Part shown: positions 37,915-49,518 of the stretch, piece by piece
Position numbering within the stretch: position 1 is the first letter of the stretch
Layout: each line of letters starts with the position of its first letter
Made by a program: the position numbers and the translations under genes
Notes under the pieces: generated by a model
The model's input: the letters and a program-made list of their open reading frames with translations, nothing else
Database searches by the model: none
Told to the model about the DNA's origin: nothing
Assembly: GCF_022682495.2 (NCBI RefSeq)
Contig: NC_071389.1
Span: 180,092,556-180,156,555, forward strand
Source of the DNA: Desmodus rotundus
Lineage: Eukaryota > Chordata > Mammalia > Chiroptera > Phyllostomidae
DNA length: 64,000 bases
Direction of reading: 5' to 3'

Positions 37915-38848
37915 GAGACGGGTGAGGTGGGGTGGGAAGGAATGTGAGTACAAAGAGGTAGCATAAAGGAGTTCTTTTGTGGTGATTGACTAGTATTATA
38001 TCTTGATTTTGGTCATGTTAGCCTTTTATCATATTTTGTATAATTTTTCAAGTTTAATTTTTACTACTTCCTTGTAAGTATAAATAAACTCAGTGCTTTG
38101 TCCTTAGTAATAGAGGAGATTGCTGGGTAGTAAAGTGTAATACTAAACTTCCCTGTTGTTCATATCTACAAATGTACATAATCACTTTTTTTTTTTACTT
38201 TTGCTTGTTTCTTCCACCACTTACTGATTCCAGGGTGGTGAGTAGGTTTCCTATTTTATTTACATATACTTTAACATCTTCCAATGGATATGAGCTTTTA
38301 ATCTTAACTTTTGGACACCCACAGATAACCACCTCCTTTGTAGTCAGTCATTCAGAAACCAAAATTAACTCTGTACTTAACATGCTTGTTTCTCTGTAGT
38401 CCCTCTGCTCTTTTTACTCTGGTCACATCACATAATCTTCACAGCGTCTCGTGAAAGGTGCTAGACATTTTTTTCCATGTGGTTCTTTTCTTCACTGATA
38501 GAGGGTGGAAGTGCAAGAATGTTATCCTGCAAATCTTCACTTTTTATCTCCTTTGTGCTAATTTGGATATTGACTTTGATTTGTAAGTTATATTCCTGGG
38601 TTTATATCTAAACAGAATAAATACATTCCCCAACTCTTCCAGATCCATCAACCTGACTCTGGCCCAGAGCTGACCCTGGGAATAATGGGTTGATATACAC
38701 CTAGATCAGAGGAGATAGTGCAGGAAAGTTGTCCTCACACAACCGTTGGTGCAGTCTTTCTCTCAAAATCTCTTTAGAGCAAGAGGATCTTCAGGATCTC
38801 AAAGACATGGCTTCTCTTTGCTTTATGCTGCAAGTCGGAGTCTCATTC
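37915..38848. repeat. Near-identical core of the inverted repeat
   Basis: This block matches the reverse complement of 45,079-46,012. I counted about seven differences, two of them in a T-run, so about 99% identity. Immediately outside on both sides identity falls to roughly 85-88%. It contains an open frame of 75 codons (38,172-38,399) repeated in arm 2, but this only reflects the copy identity. Confidence 0.85.
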
Positions 38849-39865
38849 TGACCCAGTAAACAGGTTTTAATTCTCTTTCAATCTTATTTCCTCTCAATGG
38901 GAGCTGTGTGTTCTTTAACTGGGAAATTTATTCAATATAATGTAGTTAGGACAATTATTGAGGGATTAAAACTCAGATTGTTTCGAGGCAATTATTACCA
39001 CTTAGAGAGATCCAGTCGAACTTTTCTAGCAGGATATACAAAAAGGTGAAAAGGGATGTGCAAAAAAACTGGGATCATCAATTAATGAATTTGTCATTGT
39101 GCTCATTTGATTGTTGAATGAAGTCAGAAATCCTAAAAGCTTATTGTTGGTTAGCTAGAGTGAATGTTGCTTCTGTTTGTCCCTTGTGTCTTAATAATGT
39201 GGCACACAGGGACAGAATCAACTCTAGATTTGCCATTTCTGGAAAAAGGAATTATGATAACAACAGTCAGATAACATTCATTCAAGACATGCACCTATTA
39301 AAAGTGGTAGTAAAAACAGAGAAATATAATCTCTGAAATAAGAAATTTATTCACTTTTTAAATAAGTTATTTTAGGAGTGTAAAGCAAGTAGTATATAAA
39401 TATTCTCCAGCAGGACTCTATCTCATTTAGTATTCAGTGATTTCACTAAACCAGTTTAACTTATTCAACTGGTATGACTAAAAATAACTACTTATTCAAA
39501 ATTGGGAGAGATGAGGTAGAAAAAGGTAAGGGCTGGTGAGTAAAAAGGGCCATTTCAGAGAGGAGAAACATGTGTAAAACACAGAGTTTAAAAAGAACCT
39601 GATGGTTTAGGAAATGCTGAACAATGAAGTATTTCTTGTACCTAAAATAACTGTAAGAAACTGGCTAATGATGCTAAAGAAAGGGAGTTCAAAGTGTGGA
39701 GAGCTTCACAGGCTATGGATTTTGAGCTTTCTAGTAGTGTACTAGTTCCCAAATTTTGATTTCAGGTAGTACATGGGAAGTTTTTGAAAAAATAAATGTA
39801 CGTATAGTTTGTGAACTTCAGGGAAATTTCTATTATTTTATAGATATGTTTGGTAGTAATATGTG

Positions 39866-40199
39866 AGGTCTGTCCAGTAAGTATCCAGCCGTGTAATAAG
39901 AAAAAGAGAAATCTATTGAAGAAGATACAAGAAACACTGTACATTAAACAATGACATCTCAGTCCCTTCAAAGTAGGCACATTGGGACTTCACCAGTTCT
40001 CCTAATCGTCATCAGCTGCCCCGTCATATTTTCCTGAATCTCAGCAACGATCTGAACTCGCTTCCCTTTCACAGGTGATTTTAGTTTTGGGAAAAGCCAG
40101 AAGTCACAGGGTGCCACATAAAGACTGTAGGGGAGCTGAGTCACCTGGGTGACTTGATGTTTCACAATAAAACTGCAAAAAAAAAAAAAAAAAAAAAAA
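39866..40199 (-). mobile_element. Mariner (Tc1/mariner) transposase fragment with poly(A)
   Basis: The - strand frame 40,165-39,968 reads 'LPYSLYVAPCDFWLFPKLKS' and 'EIQENMTGQL', the C-terminal part of a mariner transposase with the DxxPCDFWLF region, followed by a terminal-like 'gtctgtccagtaagtatcca' at the left edge. On the + strand it ends with AATAAA and a 25-base A-run at 40,176-40,201. The start coincides with the inner end of inverted-repeat arm 1. It is inactive. Confidence 0.8.
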
Positions 40200-40201
40200 A
40201 A

Positions 40202-40814
40202 CCCTCTGCAAAAAGAGTATTCTCCTGGATCTTCTCCAGATAATCACAATGAACAGCTTTTGGGATGAAGCATGCTCAGAAGAGTTCCTGGGAAATAAAT
40301 TCTGGGGTCAACAGAGTTGTAGAGGGGAGTAAAATCCAGACCTCCTGTGCCTGGGACTAGTGGGCTCTCCCGTCTCTGAGGGACCTGTATCCAGGCCTTC
40401 CTTGCCCAGCCAGTTCTGTTTCTTCCACAGCTTCAGAAGGCACGTGGACAGCCTGGGTTCTCTTGGTCCAAATGCATCCTCCCTCGGTCACTGATATGTG
40501 TGTACTATATATTACAACTCTATACCATATGCTTCAAAATAGGACCTGATTCTCATAGCAAAATAAATTTTGTTTACGTTTTATGGTATAAGTGACCATG
40601 TCAGAAGAATATTATTGACCTTGATACATTGGAGTATTGAGAAGACTTAAATAATGTTTGAGAATATTGAATTCAAATATATACCTTTGAGACAATCATG
40701 GAATGTGGTATCTATATTTATTAGCTATTAGAATCTCCTCATTAGAAGGGACTTAGGGCATCACCTTGTCCAACCATATTTTGATATTTCACCTACATCC
40801 TTGTCTGTTTTCAG
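40202..40814. other. Intron in the inverted-repeat spacer
   Basis: About 610 bp before tail exon 3. No repeat or exon was recognised. Confidence 0.5.
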
Positions 40815-40961
40815 AGCCTCCAGGACAACATGTCAATGCCATAGGAAACGGTTATGATGATGTTGAAGAGTTACCTGTTCCTGAAATTCTTTCTTCCCCT
40901 GGCATGAGGGAGAATTTTTTTTCCCCAAAAGAGGGCAGTGACGTCTGGTATTCCCGAAGAG
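40815..40961 (+). CDS. WC1: WC1-type gene, cytoplasmic tail exon 3 (YDDVEELPVP)
   Basis: A 147-nt exon with acceptor 'gtctgttttcag' and donor GTGAGT, phase 1/1. It encodes EPPGQHVNAIGNGYDDVEEL, then PVPEILSSPG and a more basic end (SDVWYSRR). Its first half aligns with tail exon 2 (EAPAQ... GYDDAEEVPVP), so the two exons look like an internal duplication. It adds one YDD motif and one further tyrosine. It lies in the spacer of the inverted repeat. Confidence 0.88.
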
Positions 40962-41769
40962 GTGAGTGGACAGCTTGGTCTCCCTCAGTAGCCTCACTTC
41001 CTTGTGATGGAGAAGATGAGTATGGACCTATCGATAGTCCGTTTTTCGTCTTTTGGATACTTAGATAAGATTTGCTCTTCTTTATTCCAGGTGTATTGTA
41101 GCCATTTCATCTCTTCTGAGAGGAGAAGCATACTGTATCCTCTGTGTTCAGGTCCACCATCAATTGACGTACACACGTCTATGAGTTGCAGAGGCTTTGC
41201 TCCCATCTTATACCTCAAGCTGAAATATATGTCCTGACAGTGCATTTGGGGGCTCTTTCAGATTGTGAGAAGGAATCTGGAAAGTTTTTTAATATTAATG
41301 TAAATTAAACTTGTGAGCTATAAAAAAATTGTTTTGGGAGAACCATGTAACCAAATGTTTTAAGTTGACATGGCCCACTATTAATGCAGAATATGCAGTG
41401 GCCTAAATTAGAGTCATAACATCTCAGCACTAAAAGGAAACTAAGATACAATTTTCTCTCAATGTTTCAATGGACAAAAACCTTTACTCCCTAGGACTAG
41501 GCTTTCCATTTATATGTGAGCATGTGGGCCTAGGTAGCAGGGGGATCTGGTTGAGCTGTTCCCTTTCAGCATCCAACAGAAGACCCAGACTGTTCTCGTG
41601 AAACTTTTAGGCAGGTGTGATCTGTTATTGAGGTGTTGAGGTAAGCTCATCTGAGGTGCTCTAGAGAGGTCATTTCCTGCCTCCATTTCTTGAGGAATCA
41701 GGTCACTGGTATGGAAGAGAGCATTCATGTCTTTTTTCCTCTCCTTGTCATTATTCATCCACCTCCTTC
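40962..41769. other. Intron before the LTR
   Basis: About 800 bp with no recognised exon or repeat. Confidence 0.5.
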
Positions 41770-42470
41770 TGTTACAGAGCAGGGCAGGGGGTGGTTCACG
41801 ATAAATTATTACAGAAAGGATTCCCCCTTTCTGTCTCTGGGGGTTCCTTCCCCCCACGCCCACCTGCTAGGTTCAAAATGCCCGCCGCCAGAGGAAAGAC
41901 GTCTCTCAATGCCAGAGACTGGTGAAAAGGAAAGGAATTGTTTATTTAAAAGTTACACAGACTTAGAGTAATGGCTTAATGTCTTCAATAAGATATTGAA
42001 GTCCTCTAGAATACCCACAGATGCACAGTCCTTCCCTCTCCCTGTGCCCAGTCCGGGGTACCGTGTCTCAGGAAAAGAAGTAGAAGTCCGTGATTCAGGC
42101 TCCTGGCACCATCAGCTATGTGGCTGCTGCAATCTCCAGTTAATCCAAAACCATGCAGCACCTTCTCATGGCTCACCAGCAAGAGTCCTTTCTCCCCTTT
42201 TCTTCCCGTCAAAGTCTCTCCTGCTGCCTAAGCCACGTGGCAAAAAGAAGCACTCCAAAACCTCGTGGTCCTCTCTACTCTCCTTCAGAACCATGTGGTC
42301 CTTTTCCCCATTTCAGAACCACGTGGCCCTCTCCCTTTCCCCCCTGGCTCAGGCTTGTGGGGGTGAGGACATCCTACATACATTTTTCTAATATTTCCTG
42401 GACACCCCGAGTCCTGGACCCCATCACAAATCCCTTCTTGGGGCCCTCCTCTTGGCTGCACCCTGCTTCA
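41770..42470 (-). mobile_element. Solo LTR, family C, short form, in last intron
   Basis: A 701-bp LTR with TSD CTTC at 41,766-41,769 and 42,471-42,474. On the - strand it starts 'TGAAGCAGGGTGCAGCCAAG' and ends TCTGTAACA. AATAAA is seen as 'tttaaataaacaattccttt'. It has three units of the internal ~30-bp repeat (about 42,266-42,345) where the two longer copies at 46.7 and 49.5 kb have more. Four-base TSDs fit class I (gamma-like) ERVs. Confidence 0.85.
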
Positions 42471-42665
42471 CTTCCAAACTGTGGAGAGCAAGACAATACT
42501 ACACAGAGAAGTGGAATCAGTCTAAAGCAGCCCCGTCTAGCCTTTCACACAAGTGCTGGGCCCCCCCAGATATTCGGTATCCACTTTGTACTAGTCTCCT
42601 TCCTTCTGAGGACTCTGCCTTGTCTTTTTGTCACCACTGAAATCAGAATTCTCTTACTGTTTCAG

Positions 42666-42784
42666 GCATCTCTCTACAGTCTCCTAGCAAAGCTGTCAAT
42701 GCTAGGGTGGAAGAGAAAGGATCCTCTTTGGTCCTGAGACAAGAAGACCCTGGGTATGATGATGTTGAGCTTAGCGCCATGTAG
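42666..42784 (+). CDS. WC1: WC1-type gene, last tail exon and stop (YDDVELSAM)
   Basis: The exon begins after acceptor 'tcttactgtttcag', phase 1, and reads GISLQSPSKAVNARVEEKGS and then RQEDPGYDDVELSAM to TAG at 42,782-42,784. GYDDVELSA is the standard C-terminal motif of WC1. WC1 proteins continue with about ten residues after ELSA; here the stop comes inside a 9-bp tandem repeat (TAGCGCCAT twice at 42,772-42,790), so the end may be shortened by a small duplication. Confidence 0.9.
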
Positions 42785-42940
42785 CGCCATTCTGGAAGCA
42801 AGTATCTCTTCAAAGAATCCTCTGTAACATTGTTTTCAATACATGAGAGTCCTGTCTTCTTCCTTACTGCAGAGTTTTTACCTGTACCTATGATGAAAGG
42901 AAATTTCTCATAATAAATACTCTGAGCTTCATAGATGAAT
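42785..42940 (+). promoter_or_regulatory. 3' UTR with AATAAA poly(A) signal
   Basis: AATAAA at 42,912-42,917 lies 128 bp after the stop codon. Cleavage would be at about 42,930-42,940. The short 3' UTR ends before arm 2 begins at 43,861. Confidence 0.7.
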
Positions 42941-43860
42941 GCTATTCTTTAAGTATGTAGATATTTTCACCCATCTCATCATGGAAAATGTGGTCTAGAA
43001 ACATCCTTCTTTCCCCAAGTGAAATCTGTTGAACAGTCAGTGTTGTCACCTCCCCTCAGACTGCACTCTCACCTTCCTCTATGATCAGAGAAGGTCACAG
43101 CTTCCTCAGCCAGCATAAAACTCAGAAACCTAGCCCTGAACTAGGCGCTCACTCTTAGGAACATAAACTCAGAAACACATAACTGAATATTCCAAAACAT
43201 TTCACCTCTCTAAAACCTAAAAGGGAGGTTCAAGTGAAGGTTGGTAGGTAGAAGGGAAATGGTGGCAGCTCATCTTATTCAGCTCAAATTTTTATGGAAT
43301 ATTAATAACAAGTATCTACAATGTAGATAATAACAAGTATATAACAATGTATTTTACTCTTACTGCCTTTTCTCTTTTCTAGTTTTTCCTCAACATCCTA
43401 AATTTCTCCCTTCTCCATCAAATTGTACATTTTATGGTTCATAAAACCTATCGTTTTCTATTCATTTTTAACAGTATCTCTTTTCCATTCTCTTCTCTCA
43501 CTGTATTTGTGCAGACACCAAACAATTCTAACCTCCCAATTGCAAGAGCTTTTTAAGTGGCTGTATTTACTTTCAATTCTTCCCATGCCAAACGATTGTT
43601 AAATATTTATGGGAACTGAATCAAAAGAAAGAGAGAGAGGAGAGAAGAGAGACAGGCAAGTCAAACTGTAGTTCTCCTGCATAAAAATCACTACTGATTT
43701 ATAATCAGCTATGCCAAAGTTTCCAAAATTCAGCTATTTGCATGCCAGCATAATGAATATTTCCATACCTGTATTTTAACTGTATAACTATATAACCAAG
43801 ATTTTCTTTACATTTATTATCTTAAAAAGATAGTTAAACATTTTATTCAATAGTAGAATA
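42941..43860. other. Downstream DNA in the inverted-repeat spacer
   Basis: About 900 bp, AT-rich, with a short (ga)n at 43,628-43,652. No gene or clear repeat was recognised. Confidence 0.5.
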
Positions 43861-44821
43861 TATATTACTACCAAAAATATCTATAATAGAAATTTTTCAG
43901 AACTTCACAAACTATATGTACATTTACTTTTCAAAAACTTCTCATGTGCTACCTTAAATCAAAATTTGGGAAATAGTACGCTGCATCAGAAGACTCAAAA
44001 CCCATAGCCTGTGAAGCTCTCCACATTTGGAACTCTCTTCAGCATCGTTAGGTAGGTCCTTGCAGTTGTTTTAGGAGCAAGCAATACTGAGCTGCTCAGC
44101 ATTTCCTAAACCATCAGGCTCTTTTGAAATTCTGTGTTTTACACATGTTTCTTTTCACTAAAATGTCCTTTTTCACTCTATAGTGTCTACCTTTTTCTCC
44201 CTCATTTCTTCCAATTTTAAATTAGTTGTCATTTTCACTCATGTCAGTTCAGTAAATTAAATTGGGTTAGTTAGCCATTGCATACTTAATGAGATAGAGT
44301 TCTGCTGGAGAATATTGACATATTATTTGCTTTGTTCTCCTAAAATAACTTATTTAAAAAGTAAATAAATTTCTCATTTTAGAGAATATATTTCTTTGTT
44401 TTTACTACCACTTTTAATAGGTGCATGTCTTGAATGAATGTTATCTGACTGTTATTATCACAATTCCTTTTTCTGGAAAAGGTAAAACTAGAGTTGATTC
44501 TGTCCCTGTGTACCACATAATTCAAACACTCCAGCTAACCAACAATAAGCTGTTAGAATTTCTGACTTCATTCAATCATCAAATGAGCACAATGACAAAT
44601 TAATTAATTGACGATCCTAGTTGTTTTACATATCACTTTTCACTTCTTCTTATATCATCTTAGGAAAGTTTGACTGGGTGTCTTTAAGTGGTAATAATTC
44701 CCTGGACACAATCTAAGATTTAATCCCTCAATAATTGTCCTAACTACACAACACTGAGTAAACTTCCCCTTTAAAGAGACTCTGGCTCCCATTGAGAGGA
44801 AATAAGATTGAAAGAGAAGTA

Positions 44822-45055
44822 AGAACAACCCGACAGTCACAGTCACCAAAGGGGATGTGGGAGGGGATAATGGGGGAAAGAGGAGAAGGGTTTCCAGGAA
44901 CAACTATAAAGGACACATGGACAAAACCAAGGGAGGGTGAAATGAGGGGAGGGAGGTGGGGATGGCTGTGGTTGGGGGGAGAGTGGTGGGGGGTAAATGC
45001 ATACAACTGTACTTGAACAACAATAAAACAATTTTAAAAAGAATAAAATAAAATA
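44822..45055 (+). mobile_element. 5'-truncated L1 3' end in arm 2
   Basis: C/G-rich L1 3' UTR ('ggaacaactataaaggacac' through 'tacaactgtacttgaacaac') with an A-rich tail. TSD AGAGAAGTAA at 44,812-44,821 and 45,056-45,065. It is absent from arm 1 at the matching position near 38,870. Confidence 0.85.
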
Positions 45056-46716
45056 AAGAGAAGTAAAGCCTCTTTACTAATTCAGAATGAGACTCTGACT
45101 TGCAGCATAAAGCAAAGAGAAGCCATGTCTTTGAGATCCTGAAGATCCTCTTGCTCTAAAGAGATTTTGAGAGAAAGACTGCACCAACGGTTGTGTGAGG
45201 ACAACTTTCCTGCACTATCTCCTCTGATCTAGGTGTATACCAACCCATTAGTCCCAGGGTCAGCTCTGGGCCAGAGTCAGGTTGATGGATCTGGAAGAGT
45301 TGGGGAATGTATTTATTCTGTTTAGATATAAACCCAGGAATATAACTTACAAATCAAAGTCAATATCCAAATTAGCACAAAGGAGATAAAAAGTGAAGAT
45401 TTGCAGGATAATATTCTTGCACTTCCACCCTCTATCAGTGAAGAAAAGAACCACATGGAAAAAAATGTCTAGCACCTTTCACGAGACGCTGTGAAGATTA
45501 TGTGATGTGACCAGAGTAAAAAGAGCAGAGGGACTACAGAGAAACAAGCATGTTAAGTACAGAGTTAATTTTGGTTTCTGAATGACTGACTACAAAGGAG
45601 GTGGTTATCTGTGGGTGTCCAAAAGTTAAGATTAAAAGCTCATATCCATTGGAAGATGTTAAAGTATATGTAAATAAAATAGGAAACCTACTCACCACCC
45701 TGGAATCAGTAAGTGGTGGAAGAAACAAGCAAAGATAAAAAAAAAAAGTGATTATGTACATTTGTAGATATGAACAACAGGGAAGTTTAGTATTACACTT
45801 TACTACCCAGCAATCTCCTCTATTACTAAGGACAAAGCACTGAGTTTATTTATACTTACAAGGAAGTAGTAAAAATTAAACTTGAAAAATTATACAAAAT
45901 ATGATAAAAGGCTAACATGACCAAAATCAAGATATAATACTAGTCAATCACCACAAAAGAACTCCTTTATGCTACCTCTTTGTATTCACATTCCTTCCCA
46001 CCCCACCTCACCCCTCTCCCTATCACCAGGCAACTGCTAATCTGTTCATCTGAATAGTTTGTCATTTTGGTAATGTTATATAAATAAAATCATATCGCCT
46101 TTGGAGGTACCTTCACAACATTTCTTACTAAGCATAATATTCTCTAGCCCATTTGGGCTGCTGTATGTATCAGTGGTCCATCCCTGTTTATGGATGAAAA
46201 GTGTTCCACTGTGCATGTCATTTTCAAGACACTGCCACAGTGGCAATGTTCCCGCCAGCAATGTATGAGAGAACCAGTTTCTCTGCAGCTTCATCAGCAT
46301 TCGATATAATCACTATGGCTCATTTTAGCTACTCTGATTGATGTGCAGTAATCAAGCTATGCCTTTTAATTGGACTGCTAGTCCATACGTCTAATATAAT
46401 TATGACATGGTTGGGCTTAGCACTACCATTTTGCTATTGTCTATTTACTCTCTCTCTTTTGTTCATCTTTCCCTGCCTTCTTTCTAGTTAATTGAATATA
46501 TATAATATCCTGGTTTAATTCCTCTACTGGCTTTTTAACTATATATCTTTACATCAATTTTTAGTGGTTGTTCTAGACACTAGAAAACGCACCATGATCT
46601 TATCACAGTCTCATTAGAGGAAATACTGTACTACATCAGGTAAAGTATAAGAACTTTGCAACAATATATTTCTATTACTTCCATGCTTAGTGCTATTGCT
46701 GTCATATGTATCATAC

Positions 46717-47947
46717 TGAAGCAGGGTGCAGCCAAGAGGAGGGCCCCAGGAAGAGATTTGTGATGGGGTCCAGGACTCAGGGTGTCCAGGAAATATTAGA
46801 AAAATGTATATAGGATGTCCTCACCCCCACAGGCCTGAGCCAAGGGGGATGGGACACATGGAACAGGGCCATTCAGAGCTGTTTTGGGTAGCAAGAGCTT
46901 TGCAGCTAACCCCTGGCACAGTCATTTAACATATCTATAACCTTTAACTGGTTTCATGGATGTGTTAAGTAGCTGTGGCCATGCTTTGAGCCAGGGTGAT
47001 GGGACCAAATTCCACCCAGGATGGGACTGGGAAGTAAGTCCCCCTGGTTACAGGGCCTGTGGGAGAGCTTGGAGATGATTGGCTCCATGCCATGGGGCCA
47101 CACCTGCCCAGACTTACTATGGCAGCCCAGTAAAGCTGGAAGAATACGGGGATGCTGGCAGGTGTAACTGACTGTAGGAGGAGTCAGAAATGGGCTGCAA
47201 AGGAAGATGGGCGCTGGGATTTAAACCTAGGCCCGGCAGCCATAGAGAAGAAGAGACCACGCAGCTCCAAAGTAAATAGAGAAGAGGAGACCACGTGGCT
47301 CCAAAGTAAATAGGGAGTAGACCACGCGGCTCTGAAGTAAATGGGAGAACCACGAGGCTCTGAAGCAAGTAGATAGATAGAGGTCCATGTGGTTCTGAAG
47401 TGGGGAAAAGGACCACGCGGTTCTGAAGGAGTAAAGAGAGGATCACGAGGTTTTGGAGTGCTTCTTCTTGCCACGCAGCTTAGGCAGCAGGAGAGACTTT
47501 GCAGCCATAGAGAAAGGGGAGAGAGGACTCTTGCTGGTGGGCCATGAGAAGGTGCCACATGGCTTTGGATTAACTGGAGATTGCAGCAGCCACACAGCTG
47601 ATGGTGCCGGGAGCCTGAATCACGGACTTCTACTTCTTTTCCTGAGACACGGTACCCCGGACTGGGCACAGGGAGAGGGAAGGACTGTGCATCTGTGGGT
47701 ATTCTAGAGGACTTCAATATCTTATTGAAGACATTAGGTCATTATTCTAAGTTTGTGTAACTTTTAAATAAACAATTCCTTTCCTTTTCACCAGTCTCTG
47801 GCATTGAGAGACGTCTTTCCTCTGGCGGCGGGCATTGCGAACCTAGCAGGTGGGCGTGGGGGAAGGAACCTCCAGAGACAGAAAGGGGGAATCCTTTCTG
47901 TAATAATTTATCGTGCAGGAACCACCCCCTCCCTCTGCTCTGTAACA
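46717..47947 (+). mobile_element. Solo LTR, family C, long form, in arm 2
   Basis: A 1,231-bp LTR with TSD ATAC at 46,713-46,716 and 47,948-47,951. It starts 'TGAAGCAGGGTGCAGCCAAG' and ends 'CTCTGTAACA', with AATAAA near 47,768. Arm 1 has the unoccupied site at about 34,345-34,355. Seven internal repeat units lie at 47,252-47,460. No viral genes are present. Confidence 0.9.
47252..47460 (+). repeat. Minisatellite inside LTR family C (7 units)
   Basis: Units of 28-34 bp of the form 'gaccacgcggctctgaagta' plus an A/G-rich filler. The core CCACG(T/C)GG with TTCTGAAG is kept while the filler varies. Many cores contain CACGTG- or CACGCG-like motifs that resemble E-box sites, so a regulatory role is conceivable. 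Confidence 0.8.
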
Positions 47948-48204
47948 ATACCCCACACATATTTTGATGACTATACTGTATCTTTATGAGTTTTGCCTCA
48001 AGTCATCATATACGTTTTATAGAAATTAAGAAGAAAATGGCATCTTTCATAGTTTCTCCTCTGTTTGCCATTTACAGTTCTAATTATTACTTCCCGTAGA
48101 ACTATTTACATCTAGTGTCATTTACTTCCAGCCTGAAAAATTTCCTTTACCATTATTGTAGTAAAAGTCTGTTAACAATAAGTCTTCTCAGTTTTCATTC
48201 ATCC

Positions 48205-49078
48205 TGTGTTGGGAACCACCCTGCCTGGTTTCAGAAGCTGTAATCCCCCATGGCTAAGGCTAAGTGAAAAGACCTTGGGACCATAAACCACTAAGGAGAC
48301 AAAGCTTATGTTCCTTGTAGGGGTACCGCCTCTGCCCCCTTTTACTTCACCCTGTTTGGCCCCAGGCAGATGACTGGTTAGCCAATGACAGGTAAGATTC
48401 CTCAAAGGAAGGATGACCTAAGATAAGCAGGGTCATGAAGGGGCCTTCAGGGAAGGACTTGGGGAGCCATAGAAAAAAGGGGTGATGGACCCTCTCCCCT
48501 CGGCTTTGACAAAGCCTGAGTCCTCATTCTGTCTTCAAGAAATCTCCTAATCTCTTGGCTACCTTACTTCCCCTGCCTGCCTTAAGCCTGAAACAATGCT
48601 GGAGGTGGGTGCTGCCCTGTGCTGGAAAGGGCGGATTCCCTGGGGAGATTGGGAGGATCAGGCTTAAGAAAGAATACATAAAATCCCATGAAATCTGCTT
48701 TGCTAAGAATACCCTCAGTTTTCTAATAAGGGTCCAAGCATGAAATGAGTTTGTTTCCCAAAGTTTTATGGCCCTTTAGCTATCTAACCCTGACTCAAAA
48801 TAAGCCCTCATAGTTCTTTGAATGTTATCTATTTGATTATTACTGCCTGACAATGATTGATAAACATTGTGTTGTGTGTGTGTGTGTGTGTGTGTGTACG
48901 CCCTGTATTCCTATGCAAATAAACCCAATAAAAGTCCATTAAGGAACAGGCTCCTGGCCCTTCTCCTTTGGAGGAGAAAGGCCTTCACCTTTCCTCTCCA
49001 AGCAGATCATGTCTTGGTAGACTTATTCTCATCGGAGGCAGCCAGGGAGGTCCTGCGAGCGGAGCCCCCCCTCCCCCA
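48205..49078 (+). mobile_element. Solo LTR, ERV1-like family A, in arm 2
   Basis: An 874-bp LTR starting 'TGTGTTGGGAACCACCCTGC' and ending CCCCCA, with a TSD of ATCC at 48,201-48,204 and ATCA at 49,079-49,082. Arm 1 has the empty site 'gtcatgatgaatgaaaactg' at about 34,078-34,097, which predicts ATCA. AATAAA lies at 'cccaataaaagtccattaag' near 48,928. A (TG)n run at 48,873-48,897 is inside it. Confidence 0.85.
48873..48897. repeat. (TG)n microsatellite
   Basis: About twelve TG units inside the LTR. The sister LTR at 34,397 lacks the expansion. Confidence 0.95.
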
Positions 49079-49518
49079 ATCATGACAGTCTGGATGCTTT
49101 GTCATAATTACTAGTGAGCAGAAAAGTTTTCTGGCCTTTGTTGCGGAGCCTGGAATGGCATATCCTCCAAAAGCACTCCCTCACAAAAGGCTCATTGATA
49201 AGCAACACAGATCATTTGAAATGATTGCCGCTATTCTGCCTAAGTCCAAACACTCTGAAAGTCCGTTTGGCTCCCGGCTGCCTTTTGGGCACCCAGTCCA
49301 TACAAAGGCTTGTCCTGGAACTCTCTCAGACCTGGGTGGTGAAGGTTATCCTAACTCTCTCTTCCTTAAATTTTCCTGGTTTTTATCTCCAAAATTTATA
49401 ATAGCCAACTCTCCTTTGTGACTTCATTAACACCATGCATCAGAAGTAAAAATATTTTTGTGAAATATAAAATATATAAAATATAAAATATAATATTTAC
49501 TTTTTATCACTTTCCTAT

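Larger units (their letters stand above)
32954..39863 (+). repeat. Inverted-repeat arm 1
   Basis: Reverse-complement partner of 43,861-51,382. Matching anchors include 33,050-33,150 with 51,200-51,300; 33,841-34,090 with 49,081-49,330; 34,340-34,396 with 46,660-46,716; 37,915-38,848 with 45,079-46,012; and 39,690-39,863 with 43,861-44,045. Removing the LTR (34,397-35,240) and the HAL1 (35,832-37,675) leaves about 4.2 kb. The part at 35,580-35,831 and 37,691-37,860 is an old L1 3' end ('acattgctggtggggatgta'), partly deleted in arm 2. No exon in gene orientation was seen. Confidence 0.88.

Noticed and set aside
38172..38399. A 75-codon open frame almost identical to one at 45,534-45,761 on the other strand
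   Set aside because: The match is explained by the 99% identical core of the inverted repeat. The text has no domain, is T-rich hydrophobic and lacks splice or initiation context.
39968..40165. Possible active transposase gene
   Set aside because: Only about 65 C-terminal codons remain and the catalytic region is missing.
42153..42737. A 194-codon frame running into the last tail exon
   Set aside because: It is mostly LTR antisense text including the minisatellite; the real exon is read in another frame from the acceptor at 42,664-42,665.
47184..47717. A 177-codon frame with repeated SEPRGP-like peptides
   Set aside because: It is the antisense translation of the LTR minisatellite, shared by the other LTR copies.
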